A stretch of 64,000 nt of DNA from Tupaia tana (taxonomy: Eukaryota > Chordata > Mammalia > Scandentia > Tupaiidae), in NCBI GenBank assembly GCA_026018925.1, contig JAKSZU010000005.1, forward strand, positions 84,185,398-84,249,397, in the 5' to 3' direction. Under the pieces are notes generated by a model. That model ran no database searches and was not told the DNA's origin. It worked only from the letters and a program-made list of their open reading frames with translations. Below are positions 21,515 through 34,434 of this stretch, one piece after another. The stretch's first letter is position 1; every line of letters starts with the position of its first letter. Position numbers and translations under genes: made by a program.

Positions 21515-24500
21515 CCAGATGTTTTCAAATTGCCTTCCCTGCGCAGTTGTTCACTTGGAAAGTTTCACTATATAGAAATGCCTGCTTTCATAAGGATTCA
21601 TCAATGTTTTGTCTCATCACACTTAAAGGTTTTATCTTACAGGAAATGGTAGGTAAAAACAGCTTTTACAATATTACTTTAAATCATCATTTATTAAAAT
21701 TTGAGGTCTGTTGAATATATTGCAATGTGTTTTTGTTACATTCTTAACTACTTGTTCATTTCTCTTACCCAGGTAAGATAAGGTTTTGTTTCTTTTCCTA
21801 TTAATTTTCAAGAATTCTAAATATGTTTAGGAACTTGGCATTTGTCTGTCGGTAGTATTGTTCATATTCTCACCTTTTTACTTATTATTGTGCATTATTT
21901 GTAATCATGTTGCAGAATTATGTTTATTTAAATCTTTCTTTCTTATAATCCTCTTTGTTTTGTACCTTCATATGAAAAAGGATTCCTTTAAATTCAAATC
22001 TTAACAAAGGTAGAAAATACTTATCTGAGAATACATGCAAATGTATTATAGTGAGTTGTATTCAGTTCATGTAACAATTAAGAACAAGAACAAAAAGCAA
22101 TTTGTAAAAGAACAAGTGTCCCTTATTTCTTCACTAGAGAATTTGAGAAACTCATACATTGGTCTAAGGAAAATATCTATCTTGTTTGTATTTTATTCAT
22201 TTTTTAAATTTTCTTCGATTCTGATTATTTCTCCTAAAATGTGCTGCACTATACATACTGATATATTCACTACATTTCTTTTCTTGTGTGGTTATAGATA
22301 AGTAATAACAGAAAATTTCATCACTTATACCTTTATTGATTAGAATATTGTAGTTTCCATGGAGTCATTATTATTAATTCTTAATCAGCTTAATATAACA
22401 TTGGGATTTTACTTATGGACAATTTAGGAAATCGCCCACTGTCTTTTGTATTTTGTAAGTATCTTCACTGCCTGTCTGTGTTGGTGAGTGAAATCTTTTC
22501 TTCCACTCTGCCTTTGGCCATGCAGACACCTGTAGAGAATATCAGGGACATGAATGGGAAAAAATTCTAGATTGAACACCTCTGTGAGTTCATACTGGGT
22601 ATTGAGTTCTCATCCAAGAATTTGTGTTCAGTAAAGTAAGCATTATATTTATGTAAATGAAAGTAATGTTTAGGGTGATGAAATGATTTATTTGATATCA
22701 CAATATTACATAATTTCTAAGGGATAAAATGACTTAAATTGTTGCCTCATAAAATGAAAAAAAACAATGTCCTTTAGTTTACTATTGTTGTTTCGGCCAA
22801 AATTCACAAAAATACACTGACCGACTTCCAGATTTTGAGAATGGATAAGAAATTTATTCTTTTTACTTGTACCATAATAAAGCAAATTGAAACCTATAGT
22901 ATCACAGAGAAGTAGTCATGTAAGAAACTGCACTTGAGATTTTCAAACAGAATGGGAGACAGTGCATCAGATCTGAGGGAGGATGCATGTCACATATGGA
23001 GCGAGTGATGAAGGTCAGGGGGCAGGAGAGGATGCATGGGCTGTGGGTTCAGGGAACAGGAACAGGTGGACCAAGAGGACAGAGAAGTAGATGGAGGCCA
23101 GATCTTGCAGGCATTGCTTCTTTGTTTGTTTGCTTTTTTAAATTTATTTGGTTCACAGCAATGAAGATAATCAGTAATTTTATTTTTTTCATGAGAATAG
23201 TGCTATACAAATCTAATAGAATTATCCAGTGTAGTGGAGTAGGATAAAATAGATGTCTATGAAAATATGTTCATGGTCTATATTTGAATCACCATAATTA
23301 GAAAAAAACAGATGAATATAATGCTATTGATAACTATCTTGCTTAAATTACGATTATATTATCATTGGGTTAAATAAATGAAAACTGTCTCTGTTATTAG
23401 TTTGTTATTAAAACTGTTCAGTAATTTTGAAGTGTTCGACACAGCAGTAAAATGAATAACAATAATTTATATAGTAAGGACATTTTATGAATTCTAAATA
23501 ATAAATTGTATTTCTGTGTAAAGGTATGGCTTGTTTTGTTGAAAAATGAATTTGTGATGACAAAAAAATCAGGCTTGTATTATGAAAGTCAAGGTATCAT
23601 CCCTTAGTGACTCTAAATTGTTAATTTTGGTGTTAATCTAAATGACTCTCCTGTCCTGCCCCATTGGGAAGGGGGAAATAAATGAGTCACCTTCTTTTAA
23701 AATGTGAAGAAGTGTCATCTTTGATATTAGTAGTCTAAGCAATGGTTAGGAAGCCAATTTTATGTGCTGGAGCAAAACCCATGGCTCATAAACTCAACAG
23801 AGGTGAGTGAGTTATGATTGTCTTGGAAATACATTAATGAAATTCTGCAAACATCAGTATGGTACATTAGTCTTCATCACATTTGGCTTTATTAAACACA
23901 CAGATAGATGGGAGGCTGTCATGTATGCCAATTGTTTTGCTTTATCAAAATGACCTAAGGAAATATAAAAGTGTTGGATTTTTAATGCTATTTAACATCG
24001 TGAGTAAATTACAACATTTCATAGTTTGGTGATTTAAAGAATGGGACAGTTTAGAATTTTGTCATTATTACGATTTAACATTAATCAAGAACTTATAATA
24101 CGTTGAACATCACAGGGGGCCAGAGGACACTGCAAAGACAGTCCCTGCACTTAATTTATGTTTGCTTATTCTCTCTAGACACTGAATAAAATATAATGTT
24201 TGCTTCAATGTACATGTTTTGAAAGCTAAAATTTTCCATCAGACGCAATGAAACTTAGTTAACTCAATATGATAAACTAAGTTGATATGTTTATTTCAGG
24301 GTAAAATAGACATTAAAATGGAAGTTGTACTAATTAAGAATGCTCAAATATTTTGTCTATATCACCCTAATTATATATTTAGTTTGGTTGAAGTTTTGAA
24401 TACAAATAAAAAACACAATTTACAACCAAGGTTTTATTTTATTTTATTGGTTTATTTTTACTTTGGGTAGTCTATAACAGATCATACTATCAACCTGGAT

Positions 24501-26135
24501 TCTGGACATGTGAAGTGGCGGTCATTTTCATAATGTGATATAATATATAGCCTTAAATATTCTATCAAAAGTGTTCTATATGCATATTTTAGCTCTCTGG
24601 AATAGTCCTTTAATATATCTTATATATTACTATCAGAGTAAGCTATCTCAAATATCAAGCTCATGTTTCTCTTCAAACATAGTTTCTATAATTTATGATT
24701 TATGAGTATATATATATATGTGTATTTAAGAATATATCATATATAATATCTATTTTATATATAGCTTCACTTGCTTACCTCATCTACAAATTGGCTTTCT
24801 AGAGTTTCTGAAAAATAGGATAGAAGTATGAGTTCATTTTTTTGCAAAAAAAAATTTTGAAATCCATACATGGACTTTTTTCAGAATGCACATTTTTTCA
24901 TACATGTTTTGAAGGCATCACATATGGCAACATAAATATTTTGATACACTATTGATGCATTACAGAAGTTTCTCAGAGCAATACTCTCTTTTCTTTCAGT
25001 TGCTGCTATTTAATTTTGGTGATTTTGATTATTATCATGATTGTTGTTGCCATTTGGTACCGATAATTCTTGGTCATAATGCTATTATCTATCTTCTCCA
25101 AGCACTGAATGCTATTAAATAGATATATACAAATGTATATTCATACACACATTATGAATGGTAAGAAGCTTTTTAAACAATTATTGATTATTATAAAATA
25201 ATTAATACATATCGAGATAATTTTATGTGGAATAAAGACTATAATATCAATGTGGGAGATTGTATCAGAAATTTTATTTTATTAATAAAATAAAATTGAA
25301 TAAATATTTAGTTGTACATATTAAGAAATTTGTTGTAGGATTCTTGTGATATATTGACATCTTCCAGATTTCTGACATTGCTTTTAAGGAAATATAGATA
25401 TTGATGAATTATTATCAGGAAAGTCAAAAAATGAGCTTTTTTTATTTATTTAAAACTGAGATTAAATTTATATATTATCAGCTATTTAAACATTATTATT
25501 ACTAAGGGAAATTTAAATGTCACTAGCAATGTGGCAATACCATTTAAGAATCAATTATTTGATGACTACACTTCTAAATATTAGATTAATCTATAAATAT
25601 TAACATGTATATGGACCTTTTATTGAAAGAAGATTAAAAGAACTGGTTTCTTTAGCAAATTAAAATTAAGTTTCTATGTATTCTACTAAAAGTAGTGCAT
25701 GTCATATTTAGATCATAAGAGTTAGGCTTATCTGGAAACTAATATTTATTTAAAAGTAGAAGCTCTACCTCCACATTCAAATATTCATAGCATCCCAATG
25801 TTCATGTAACAAAAGAGAATGATTAAAGATACTGGATTGGTCATTACTCATTTTCTGACCAAATATATCAATAATTATAGAAAGAGAATTAAACTATCTT
25901 ATGCCAAACTATGAAGAAAATTAAAGTGAATGTCACTGAGTTTGTTCAAGGTTATTGAAAATATTTTTTTTCATTATGAAGATTGAACTTATTGTTAGTT
26001 CAGGTTAACTAGAACATGACCTTTATATTCTTATTTCCAGTCCTCCTTGCTAGAGTAATGACTTGTGACTTACATTTTCCAACTAGATGTACCTCTTTAA
26101 CGCTATTTCCTGATATATTTAATATGATACTAGGG
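21515..26135. other. 4.6-kb repeat-poor stretch
   Basis: No SINE and no L1 is visible, which is strikingly different from the rest of the window. A purine- and G-rich patch lies at 22955-23105 (GGTCAGGGGGCAGGAGAGGA). A probable L2 minus-strand trace lies at 24070-24170 (CAGGGGGCCAGAGGACACTG, AAAGACAGTCCCTGCAC). Small TA-rich runs occur at 24705-24760. The open frames are short and unremarkable. Confidence 0.4.
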
Positions 26136-26137
26136 AC

Positions 26138-26392
26138 TGGCAGATGGCATAGTGGCTACGTCGCTGGACTCCCAAGTAGTCGACTGTGATTCCAGTCCCC
26201 GAACCCGTGGCTTAAACTCACGCTGGCCGCATGTGTGTGTGTGTGCCCAGGATCCTGAGAGGAGAATGGAGGAGAAAGGATTGTGTCATGGCCATCCCCC
26301 TGGGGGGTGATTTCTCACTTTCTGTCTCTCTGCCTCTCTATGTTTTTCTGGCAAGCACACACACCATATAGCAAAAACCTCTCCCCACGAAA
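26138..26392 (+). repeat. Full-length tRNA SINE
   Basis: TAGGGACTGGCAGATGGCAT starts the head. The young-type ACGTCGCTGGACTCCCAAGT is present. The body has (GT)n in place of GTGCGTGCGTG. It ends TATAGCAAAAACCTCTCC, without a long poly(A). Confidence 0.93.
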
Positions 26393-26883
26393 AATGATGT
26401 TACTGAAAACAGATATATTATCTGGTAATCTGGGTGGCAGCGGTTTTGACTTGTTCAGAAGTAGTCATAGTGTTGGCTTTTGCTATCCAACAACTAGTTG
26501 CCAAATATGGGGCAACCACTGCCATTGATTGTTACAGTATAAAGTTTCAGATTTGATTATTTGGTTACTGAGTCAATTCTGTAAATCACTTAATACATTG
26601 GGTTGTCATAAATCATGATGAATTTTTGCATAGAAAAACATAGCAAAATAGGTTATGACTTTTCCAACCACTGAATATATCTATGGTATCATTTTTCCTT
26701 TAACTATCAAGACTAGATTTTTACTAAAAATATTTGTCCTAGGGGAAATAAAAAGAATAACTTTGAGAAGCAACTACAATTAACACACATTTAAAGATAC
26801 GCTGATCTTGGATTACTTATCTCACCTAGTACATGTCCACCACAACAGGATAGGATACTGGGAGTCAAGAACACCCAGAGTTG

Positions 26884-27140
26884 GGACCAGCAGTTAGGGT
26901 AATGGCTATGTCACTGGACTCCCACATAGTCGACCGCGGTTCGAGTCCCGGACCTGGTGGCTTAAACTCACGCCGGGCGCGTGTGCGTGCGTGCCCAAGA
27001 TCCCGCGAGGAGAATGGAGGAGAAGGGATTGCGGCGTGGCCATCCCCTCTGTGGGGTGATTTCTCGCTTTCTATCTCTCTATCTCTCTATCTCTCTCTGT
27101 CTGTCTGGCGAGCGCACGCGCCCTATAGCAAAAACCTCTC

Positions 27141-27170
<30 letters not shown>
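26884..27170 (+). repeat. Young full-length tRNA SINE, near-consensus
   Basis: GGGACCAGCAGTTAGGGTAA, CCGCGGTTCGAGTCCCGGAC, ACGCCGGGCGCGTGTGCGTG and a poly(A) of about 30 are all intact. The target AAGAACACCCAGAGTTG is duplicated exactly at 26867-26883 and 27171-27187. Confidence 0.97.
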
Positions 27171-27176
<6 letters not shown>

Positions 27177-27262
27177 ACCCAGAGTTGATGTATTACTTAA
27201 GTTACCATGTCAGCTACTTGAATGATAATGTCTTAGAAGGCAAGGCTTAGAAAAACCAAGGC

Positions 27263-27531
27263 CTAGGGACAAGCAGATTGTGTATGGTTACATTGCTGGT
27301 CTCCCATGTAATCGACTGCAGTTCGAGTCCAAGACCCAGAAGCTAGAAACGCATGCTGGGCGTGTGTACTTGTGTGCCTAAAATTCCAAGAAAATGGAGG
27401 AAAGGGATTGTGGCGTGGCCATCTGCCCCAGGGGGAGGGGTGAGGAGTAATTTCTTGCTTTTTTGTCTGTCTCTCTCTCTCTCTTGTGAGTATATGTTCC
27501 CTATAGCAAAAATCTGTCTAAAATAAAAAAA
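27263..27531 (+). repeat. tRNA SINE with TSD, intermediate age
   Basis: CTAGGGACAAGCAGATTGTG starts the head, with B-box GTTCGAGTCC intact. AGAAAAACCAAGG precedes (27249-27261) and follows (27534-27546) the element. Its upstream TSD is only about 60 bp past the previous SINE's TSD. Confidence 0.93.
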
Positions 27532-27549
27532 TAAGAAAAACCAAGGGCT

Positions 27550-28015
27550 ATTTCAGATTGTACAGTTTTAAAGATAAAATATGACTCTCAGGTTTTAAAT
27601 TCTTGGCTCGACATAGCCATATATGAGAGATTTCTATGGTGCTCTATTCTCAACTCCTACAGCAAGAATGTTGAAATAGAAAACAAAATACATGACATGG
27701 TTCAGCAAATTTCTGAATTATATAGTGTGGTGATGTTTTTAGTATTTCTAGGTCTACTGTATAATGATTTTAGAATTAATTGGATTACTAGGATATCTGG
27801 AGAAACTTTTGTTATTGCTAAAATATATGGAAAATTGGTTATCAACAAAATCAATCTCGTCCTCTGTTTATTGAAGATTTTTGTCACTTTCCTTAACCTT
27901 GTAATTATCATTCCTGAGAAGGTTGTCTAATGATGATAAAAATCTGTTCTCTCTCTCAGCAAAAAATTCTGAAATAAGATTTAATCTCTTACCAATTTGT
28001 AAATACATAGTACAT
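27550..28015. other. No recognisable feature
   Basis: Overlapping 77- and 69-codon frames lie on opposite strands at 27697-27930, with no recognisable domain. Confidence 0.45.
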
Positions 28016-28019
28016 TTTT

Positions 28020-28417
28020 GTTAATTACAGGTTAATTGTAAGCCGATGTTGCACAGTCGCTCTCTAAAGCTTATTCATCTTGCTGGGCTGAAACTTTATG
28101 CCAATAGTTAATGATCCCACTCCCCTTCCTCTCCCCATTCCCTGGTAACTACCATTCCACTTTTTGATTCTATAAATTTCATTACTTTATATGCCTTGTA
28201 TAAGTGGAATCATGTAGTATTTCTTTCTGTGACTAGATTATTTTACTAACCATAATATCATCATACAATATGTGGCACATATTGTAGGATTTCTTTCTTT
28301 TTTTAAGACAGAATAGTATTCCATTGTGTGTGTGTATGTGTGTTTATGCAACATATATATAGAACTATATATATATATATACAATATCATATATATACAA
28401 TATCATATATACAATAT

Positions 28418-28448
<31 letters not shown>

Positions 28449-28735
28449 ATTTGTATACATCTCACAGTTTGTACAATCTTTTTATCTGTCTATGGATATA
28501 TAAGCTGTTTCCACACCTTAGCTATTGTGAATTATCCTGCAATGAACATTAGAGTGCTAATATTTCTTTGAGTTCTGGTGTTAACTAATTTGGAAAAATA
28601 TTCAAAAGTGAGATTGGTAGATCATACATTAGCTCCATTTTTTAAATTTTTTTTGAGTAACCGTGATATTTTCTATAGTGGCTAAGTCATCTTGCATTGT
28701 GTTTATTGTCTTTTTAATTTTTTCATAGTAGTCAT
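28020..28735 (-). repeat. Old L1M-type 3' end
   Basis: AGCTTATTCATCTTGCTGGG, CCTGGTAACTACCATTCCAC, TATAAGTGGAATCATGTAGT, GAATAGTATTCCATTGTGTG and TGAATTATCCTGCAATGAAC are the reverse complement of the L1 3' UTR and ORF2 C-terminus in order. A (GT)n/(TA)n expansion sits inside at 28326-28450. Confidence 0.9.
28326..28450. repeat. Compound TG/TA microsatellite within L1
   Basis: TGTGTGTGTATG, then TATATATA blocks separated by CAATATCA phrases, then (GT)n. It expanded from the L1 phrase GTGTATATATACCAC. Confidence 0.9.
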
Positions 28736-28739
28736 CATT

Positions 28740-29775
28740 ACAGGAAAGGGATTCTCATTATATCTTACCCTAACTAACAATCATTCACTATTCACAGATA
28801 CAGAACTAGGTTACATGTAATGAGGCAAATTATAAAATCAAATCTGAGATGAGGAAGTTTATAAATCAGGAAAATATAAGTTTTTATATGTCTTGAGCAA
28901 ACTTTGGCTTATGTGTAAAAATGTATTCTGCGGAGCAAGGTGAAGGAATGAGAAACATAATTTTCTGTATGTTGTTGAACTTATCAGAGCTTTTGAATTT
29001 GAAGTTCTCTACATGTGGTCGAAGTCAACAGCTCAGTAAGTGTTGCTGGCAACCTGACCTAATGGAGTTCCACACTAAATGAGGTTGAGATTTCAGAAAT
29101 ATATTGATATAGTGTGGAGGCAAGATGCAAAGTCTATTAGAGTTAGAAATGTAGGAATGAATTTATATTGCCTGCTGTGTCAAGCTACCATTTAGATATG
29201 TTCCTGAGGAGACAAGAAATTAATCATTTTAACAGGCATTGAGAAGTTGTTTAGGGAGAGTAGAGTGGGCATGTTTCAAAATTATTCTTTTAGTTGTTTT
29301 CTAAAAACCAGAGATTGAGTGTTAAATGCTTCCAACAAAACATGCTGCCTGATGTTTCAAGGTGGACGATGAGATGCTGGTATGACCAAATTTTTGTACC
29401 AGTACTGAACTGCCAGAGATAACCTTCACAATTACTAGGTATTATTTAGAATCAGTACAGAATGATCTGAGAGACTAGTAGTAACTACTTAATTTTGGTT
29501 TCCTGCAATAAATGGAATCAGGTACAAATTATATAATTGTACAATTAGGATTATATAATTGAAAAAGAAATCATCCCATAGACTGAGGGAACAGTTCCTG
29601 ATTTACATTATCATTATACAAAATCTCTGTCCCTTTTTCAATGTCTAGGCTGAATCCATTTCATATCATTTATGAGTCCATAGAGTCCCCTGGAATTAAT
29701 CTACATTATCATATTAGAAACATCTGTAATAAGTTATTATCTTAACTTCTCTGGCAGATCTGTACCCATTTACCA
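28740..29775. other. No recognisable feature
   Basis: Unique-looking sequence with no open frame of note. A TATATAATTG phrase occurs twice near 29530-29560. Confidence 0.45.
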
Positions 29776-29790
29776 GGTAACTGTACACTT

Positions 29791-30062
29791 TTTTTTTTTT
29801 TTTTTTTGAGAGGTTTTTGCCATAGGGCACCGCGTGCGCTCGCCTGACAGACAGAGAGAAACAGAGAGACAGAAAGCAAGAAATCACCCCCCCAGGGGGG
29901 ATGGCCATGCCGCAATCCCTTCTCCTCCATTCTCCTCTCGGGATCTTGGGCACACACGCACATGCACCTGGTGTGAATTTTAAGCCACCGGGTCTGGGAC
30001 ACGAACCGTGGTCGATTACATGGGAGTCCAGCGACATAGCCATTATGCTAATTGCTGGTCCC
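29791..30062 (-). repeat. Young full-length tRNA SINE with TSD
   Basis: AACTGTACACTT is duplicated at 29779-29790 and 30063-30074. It contains GAGAGGTTTTTGCCATAGGG, ACCCCCCCAGGGGGGATGGC and TAATTGCTGGTCCC. Confidence 0.96.
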
Positions 30063-30074
30063 AACTGTACACTT

Positions 30075-30885
30075 GGTAAAGTAACAATGTCAATTTTTCA
30101 TATATAATTGTACATCGTTTCTGTATTATATTCACTAACAGAACTCAGAATGGCACTTTCATCATAGTGGTGGCTTATGGGTTTTAGGTTAGAAGTGTTT
30201 GCCTGTGTAAATCTTAGTAGATCTTACTAAGTCAGGAAACATACTATGGCATTTGTTGTTTTTGTTGTTGTTTTGTTGTTGCTGTTGTTGTTGAGTGAAG
30301 AGCTGGAGGGAATGTATCTCAAAAATTGGAAGAATCACCACGTGAAGTTCCTGTTTCATGGTGTTAAACCTACTATGGAAGAACCACGTGAAATAAGTAA
30401 AATAAACTAGAGCATCACATCTACATCTCCCTAAAAATTTGAAAGACCAAAGCACAATGCCATTTCTGGGATAATTTTGAAGATTTTCTTGCCACCAACA
30501 AAGATTTGAAAAGATGCAGGATTCTTCCTGTCTATCACATGCCATTTACCATTCCTGTTTACCTTAAGAAGACAGCTGTGATTTGAAGAAGAAAATAACA
30601 GAAGGTAATAAAAAGCTTAGTTAAATAGTGCTGTCAGTTGTGGCTACTGCTTCATGGATACTGTCTATCGAGGCAACTCAGCCCTGCCCTGTTCCCTAGT
30701 ATGCAGCTATTCTTATCTCAAACCTTTTTTTATTTTCTTTTTTTCCCTCTATTCCAGGGAGTAGAGAATGCAAGAAGCCATTTTCCTTTTCCTGACAAGG
30801 ATGAATGTTTGCATTGATAGTCTTGCCTCAGGGTTACATTAATTTTCAAGCTTATGCTATAAACACTGATCATTCATTATGTGAT
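30075..30885. other. No recognised feature; (TTG)n inside
   Basis: A TTG-rich run at 30255-30293 gives a polyglutamine stretch in an otherwise unrecognised 118-codon minus frame (30545-30189). I do not accept it as a gene. Confidence 0.45.
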
Positions 30886-30900
30886 CTCACAGAGTGTGAC

Positions 30901-31159
30901 TTTTTTTTAATTTATTTTTTATAGATAGCTTATTTGCTATAGGGCATGTGTGCTTGCTGGGGAGAGAGACAGAAAGCAAGAAATCACAGCTCCCGGGGGG
31001 ATGGCCACACCACAACCCCTTCTCCTCCATTCTCCTCTCTGGATTTTGGGCATGCACATACATGCATCCAGTGTGTTTTAAGCTGTCAGGTCCGGGACTT
31101 GAACCATGGTCAGCTACATGGGAGTCCAGCAACATGATCATTACTCCATCTGTTGGCCC
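30901..31159 (-). repeat. tRNA SINE, intermediate age, TSD visible
   Basis: CACAGAGTGTGA before (30888-30899) and CACAGAGTATGA after (31160-31171) mark the duplication with one change. GCTATAGGGCATGTGTGCTT and ATCTGTTGGCCC bound the element. Confidence 0.93.
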
Positions 31160-31199
31160 CACAGAGTATGATTTTTGTCTACTACCTTGCTAAAGCACC

Positions 31200-32500
31200 A
31201 TTAGTTTGTGTGGAAAAAAAAAAAAAAAAAAAAAGACAGTAGACATGTCAACAGTGCTGGAAAGATAAAAGAAAGAAAAATTGTTTAATCTCATCAAAAT
31301 AAAGGCATCCATTATCCTGTTTAAATTTTCTGCGTATCCTGTCCTGAAAAATACTTGTACATTCCACACAAACTGAAAGAAAGTGATTTCAAATGGCCAC
31401 TAATATAACTGAAAAAAGGAAAGAATGTTTATGTGGTATCCTTTAATGCCTATAGACTTGAAGGGCTGTGATCTGAGAGTGACTTGCAGTTGCTTTCACA
31501 CTTACTAGAGCGGTGGGAAGAGGAATAACCCACCATAAACAGGGACACTAGAAACCGGATGAAGTTCAGTACATTTTAATAGTTGTATAGGAGGCAGCAT
31601 GACAGCTGAGAATTCCAAATTGTCACATGAATCCCCAAACACTGAGTGAATCTGATTTCATGAGCTAACACACCTGTGAACTGTTACTGAGTGCACTGCA
31701 GGAATACAGCAAGGGCTGGGAGTGAATAAAGTAACCTGGGAGAAATCCTCTGACCTCGAAGCCGGGGATCTCTTCCCAGGTACAGTTCCTACTCTCTGCA
31801 GTCTTGGGGGTTGGACAGTAGAGCAGAAACCAAATTCTCAGAAGGAACAAAATCTAGAGGATGGGATTAAAGTACGTGAGAATACCCCAGAAAATTTAAA
31901 AATTCTTACATAGTCTGAAAAGCAGAGAGACACTTTCCAAAATTGGCAAAGCCTCTGTTTCTTCTATAAATAAATAAAAAGCAATCCAAAATTTTACTAG
32001 TGCTTAGATCTCCAGTCCCATGAAATGAAAGTTATTGTCTGTACTCAAATATCTGACACAGGGGTGGACCAAATATAGGAAAAACTGCAGCAAAGCCTAA
32101 TTTCAGGTCACATGCAGATTGGAGTAATTCTACCCTCTGACACTAGTGACTGAATAAAAGACCTGTACTTTTCACAGTGGGCTAGTTCCCAAAAATATAG
32201 GAGATTGATCCCCATAATAGCTAAGAGTACTCTTTCGTATTCTAAGAGCTCCATTTGTGTTAAGCATATTGAGTTCAGTTTTCCTTCAGAGAATTGGGGA
32301 AATAATTACAGGGTATGTCAGCAAAATGGCTGGAGACTATGTGGAATGAACGAAATCCAAAATTTTATTTTCCACTTGGCATTTTTAGCACTCTCTTCTA
32401 ATCAAAGGATGAAGATAATGTCTTTGTCCCCTGATAAGTAACTAATATCTACTAGTCTTCAAATAATCTTTCATCCATCTTTCCCCAATGCACAGTTACA
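31200..32500 (+). repeat. Unidentified region containing a dispersed repeat segment
   Basis: About 90 bp (31698-31795: GGAATACAGCAAGGGCTGGG, CTGGGAGAAATCCTCTGACC, GGGATCTCTTCCCAGGTACA) recurs at 32903-32990. Surrounding text (AATACCCCAGAAAATTTAAA, ATAAAAGACCTGTACTT) reads like a retroelement UTR, perhaps an L1 5' UTR or an LTR, but I cannot place it. A pure A run lies at 31214-31234. The strand is a guess. Confidence 0.35.
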
Positions 32501-32744
32501 CTAGCAAATAGCCAACCTGAGTAAGTGTTCAAGTGAAGAACATCCACTTTATTTGTAGTGTTATTGCAGAGGTCTTCCTCAAGGGAACCTGAACTGTAGT
32601 ACCAGTAAGTGGATTCTGGTCTATCAGTACACTAAGGTCAGAGATTGTGCGTAGATACTTCAAAACATCATATTGTACATGACAACTACATATCATTTCT
32701 TTTCTGTTTTTAAAAGATGCCTTCTTTTTACTTATTTTTAAAAT

Positions 32745-33035
32745 TGTTTATTAAGAGAACATGAACTTACTTACAGAGAGAGATAGAGGTTAAAGTGAGA
32801 AAGCACCTCACCAGGGCAATTGTCTTGCTGCAAACCTTTCTCCTCTCAGGATTTTGGGCACACATGCCTGGTGTGTGTTTCAAGTCACCTGGTCTAGGAC
32901 TGCAGAAATACAGCAATGGCTGGAAGTGAGTGAAGGAAGCTGGGAGAAATCCCTCGACCTTGAAGCACGGGATCTCTGCCCTGGTGCAGTTGGATTTCAG
33001 TTGCCTTAACCACCATGCCAGCTACTGGTCCCATA
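32745..33035 (-). repeat. tRNA SINE with a foreign 90-bp segment inside
   Basis: The 5' plus-strand part (GAACATGAACTTACTTACAG to CAAGTCACCTGGTCTAGGAC) is a normal SINE complement. 32902-32997 is not SINE but a copy of the segment at 31698-31795. The head complement then resumes (CTTAACCACCATGCCAGCTA, CTGGTCCC). Confidence 0.8.
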
Positions 33036-33194
33036 CAATTTCATCTGTTAATTTAAAAAAAATAAACACTGTTGAAAGATTATAATTTTCCACTGCAATA
33101 GTTCAGTAAAACTATTACATCATCCCAGCTTTCTTTTACTTTTTTACACAAACTATGTAATAGTGTAGCCTATTTTTCTGTTACTTTGTATCTG

Positions 33195-33420
33195 AAGAAT
33201 AACTTTTTATAAGGATGTTTGCCCTAGGGCACAAGTGATCCTCTGTGACAGATGGAGAGACAGAAAGAGTGAAATCACCCCCACCCTATTCTCCTCTCTG
33301 GATTTTGGGCATGCACCCATATGTACCCCGTATGAGTTTTAAGCTGCTGGATCTGAGACTCCAACCACAGTGACCAGGTGAAAGTCCAGTACCTTAACCA
33401 CTATACCACCTGCTGACCCC
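33195..33420 (-). repeat. Old tRNA SINE with small internal deletion
   Basis: TAAGGATGTTTGCCCTAGGG, GACAGAAAGAGTGAAATCAC, GATTTTGGGCATGCACCCAT and CACCTGCTGACCCC. The TGGCCATGCCGCAATCCCTT portion is deleted between CACCCCC and ACCCTATTCTCC. Confidence 0.85.
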
Positions 33421-33675
33421 AATAATGATTTTTTTTTTTTAACCATTGGCCTAGGTTCCAGTAGATCAATAGTTTCATTGTCATTTGTCGTCTTCTACAC
33501 GTTATGGTAATTGCGCATGATCTGCTCTGACTTTTAAGTGCCACTCCTTTATTTCACCATTATGATATTCTATGAAATTATTGATGTCGAAGAGTCCACT
33601 TTTTTCTAACAATACCTTGTGTAAACACTGGCCTACAAAAAATAATTATGAAACCTTTTTAAAATACTGTGATTG

Positions 33676-33908
33676 AACCAGACCCATGGTTAAGGGAAGC
33701 TGGTTGTCACACAGTCAACCACAGTCTGGGTCTTGACCCCTGTGACTTGAATACTCTATCATGTCTGTGTATGGCCAACATCCCAATAAGATTGAGGTAT
33801 GAAGAAAAAGGGACTGCTGTGTGACCATGTCCCATTAGGAGGCACCCCACCAGCCTCACTCTCTGACTCGCTCTCTAGCGAGCACTCAAGCCCTCTGGCA
33901 ATAACTTA
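33676..33908 (+). repeat. Old tRNA SINE, diverged
   Basis: GACCCATGGTTAAGGGAAGC marks a decayed head. TGTCTGTGTATGGCCAACAT, GGGACTGCTGTGTGACCATG, CTCACTCTCTGACTCGCTCT and GCCCTCTGGCAATAACTTAA follow the element order. Confidence 0.7.
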
Positions 33909-34140
33909 AAAATACTGAGATTCTTTTTACCAGTGTATTCCTTATTGCCTTCAGGAGTGGAAGCCTTCTGGGCACTCAGAAATGTAAGTGTATGTTGAAT
34001 TTTCTAAGGATAAATACAAATGAAAAATAATGTTAATTCTCCTGGAAAATATTTCCCTCCTCTCTTTTTCATTGAGCAATTTCTTTATAAAGCTTCTAAT
34101 TACAAGTACTTCCTCTGCTTTTAAAAATTAAATCAGTCTT

Positions 34141-34430
34141 TTTTTATATTTTATTTTTGCCTATACAGTCAATCACTATACATCACTTAGCTTGTAAATA
34201 GAATTTTCCAACCTGAATACATTTCACACCAGTTCAGTTGGGGATACAATATACATTATCATCAAGAGATAATTACCCATTTCTGTGTCCCATTAAGTGT
34301 CTTTCCTCTCTATTTTTCTCCTTAATATCTTTCCTCACCCTCTCCTCCTTCTCTCACCCTCTTCCCACACTGTATCCAGTATCTACCCATTTTTTAGCTG
34401 TACGATTTGGCCATGACATTCTTTAAGACC
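34141..34430 (-). repeat. Young-type L1 3' UTR, 5'-truncated
   Basis: CAGTCAATCACTATACATCA, then CACACCAGTTCAGTTGGGGA, ATCATCAAGAGATAATTACC and TCTTCCCACACTGTATCCAG match copies at 42885-43425 and 52826-53100. The 3' end lies at the low-coordinate side with a T-rich start. Confidence 0.9.
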
Positions 34431-34434
34431 TGGG

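Noticed and set aside
30189-30545. 118-codon minus frame with a polyglutamine run
   Set aside because: The glutamines come from a (TTG)n simple repeat; the remainder shows no recognisable family or retrocopy signs.
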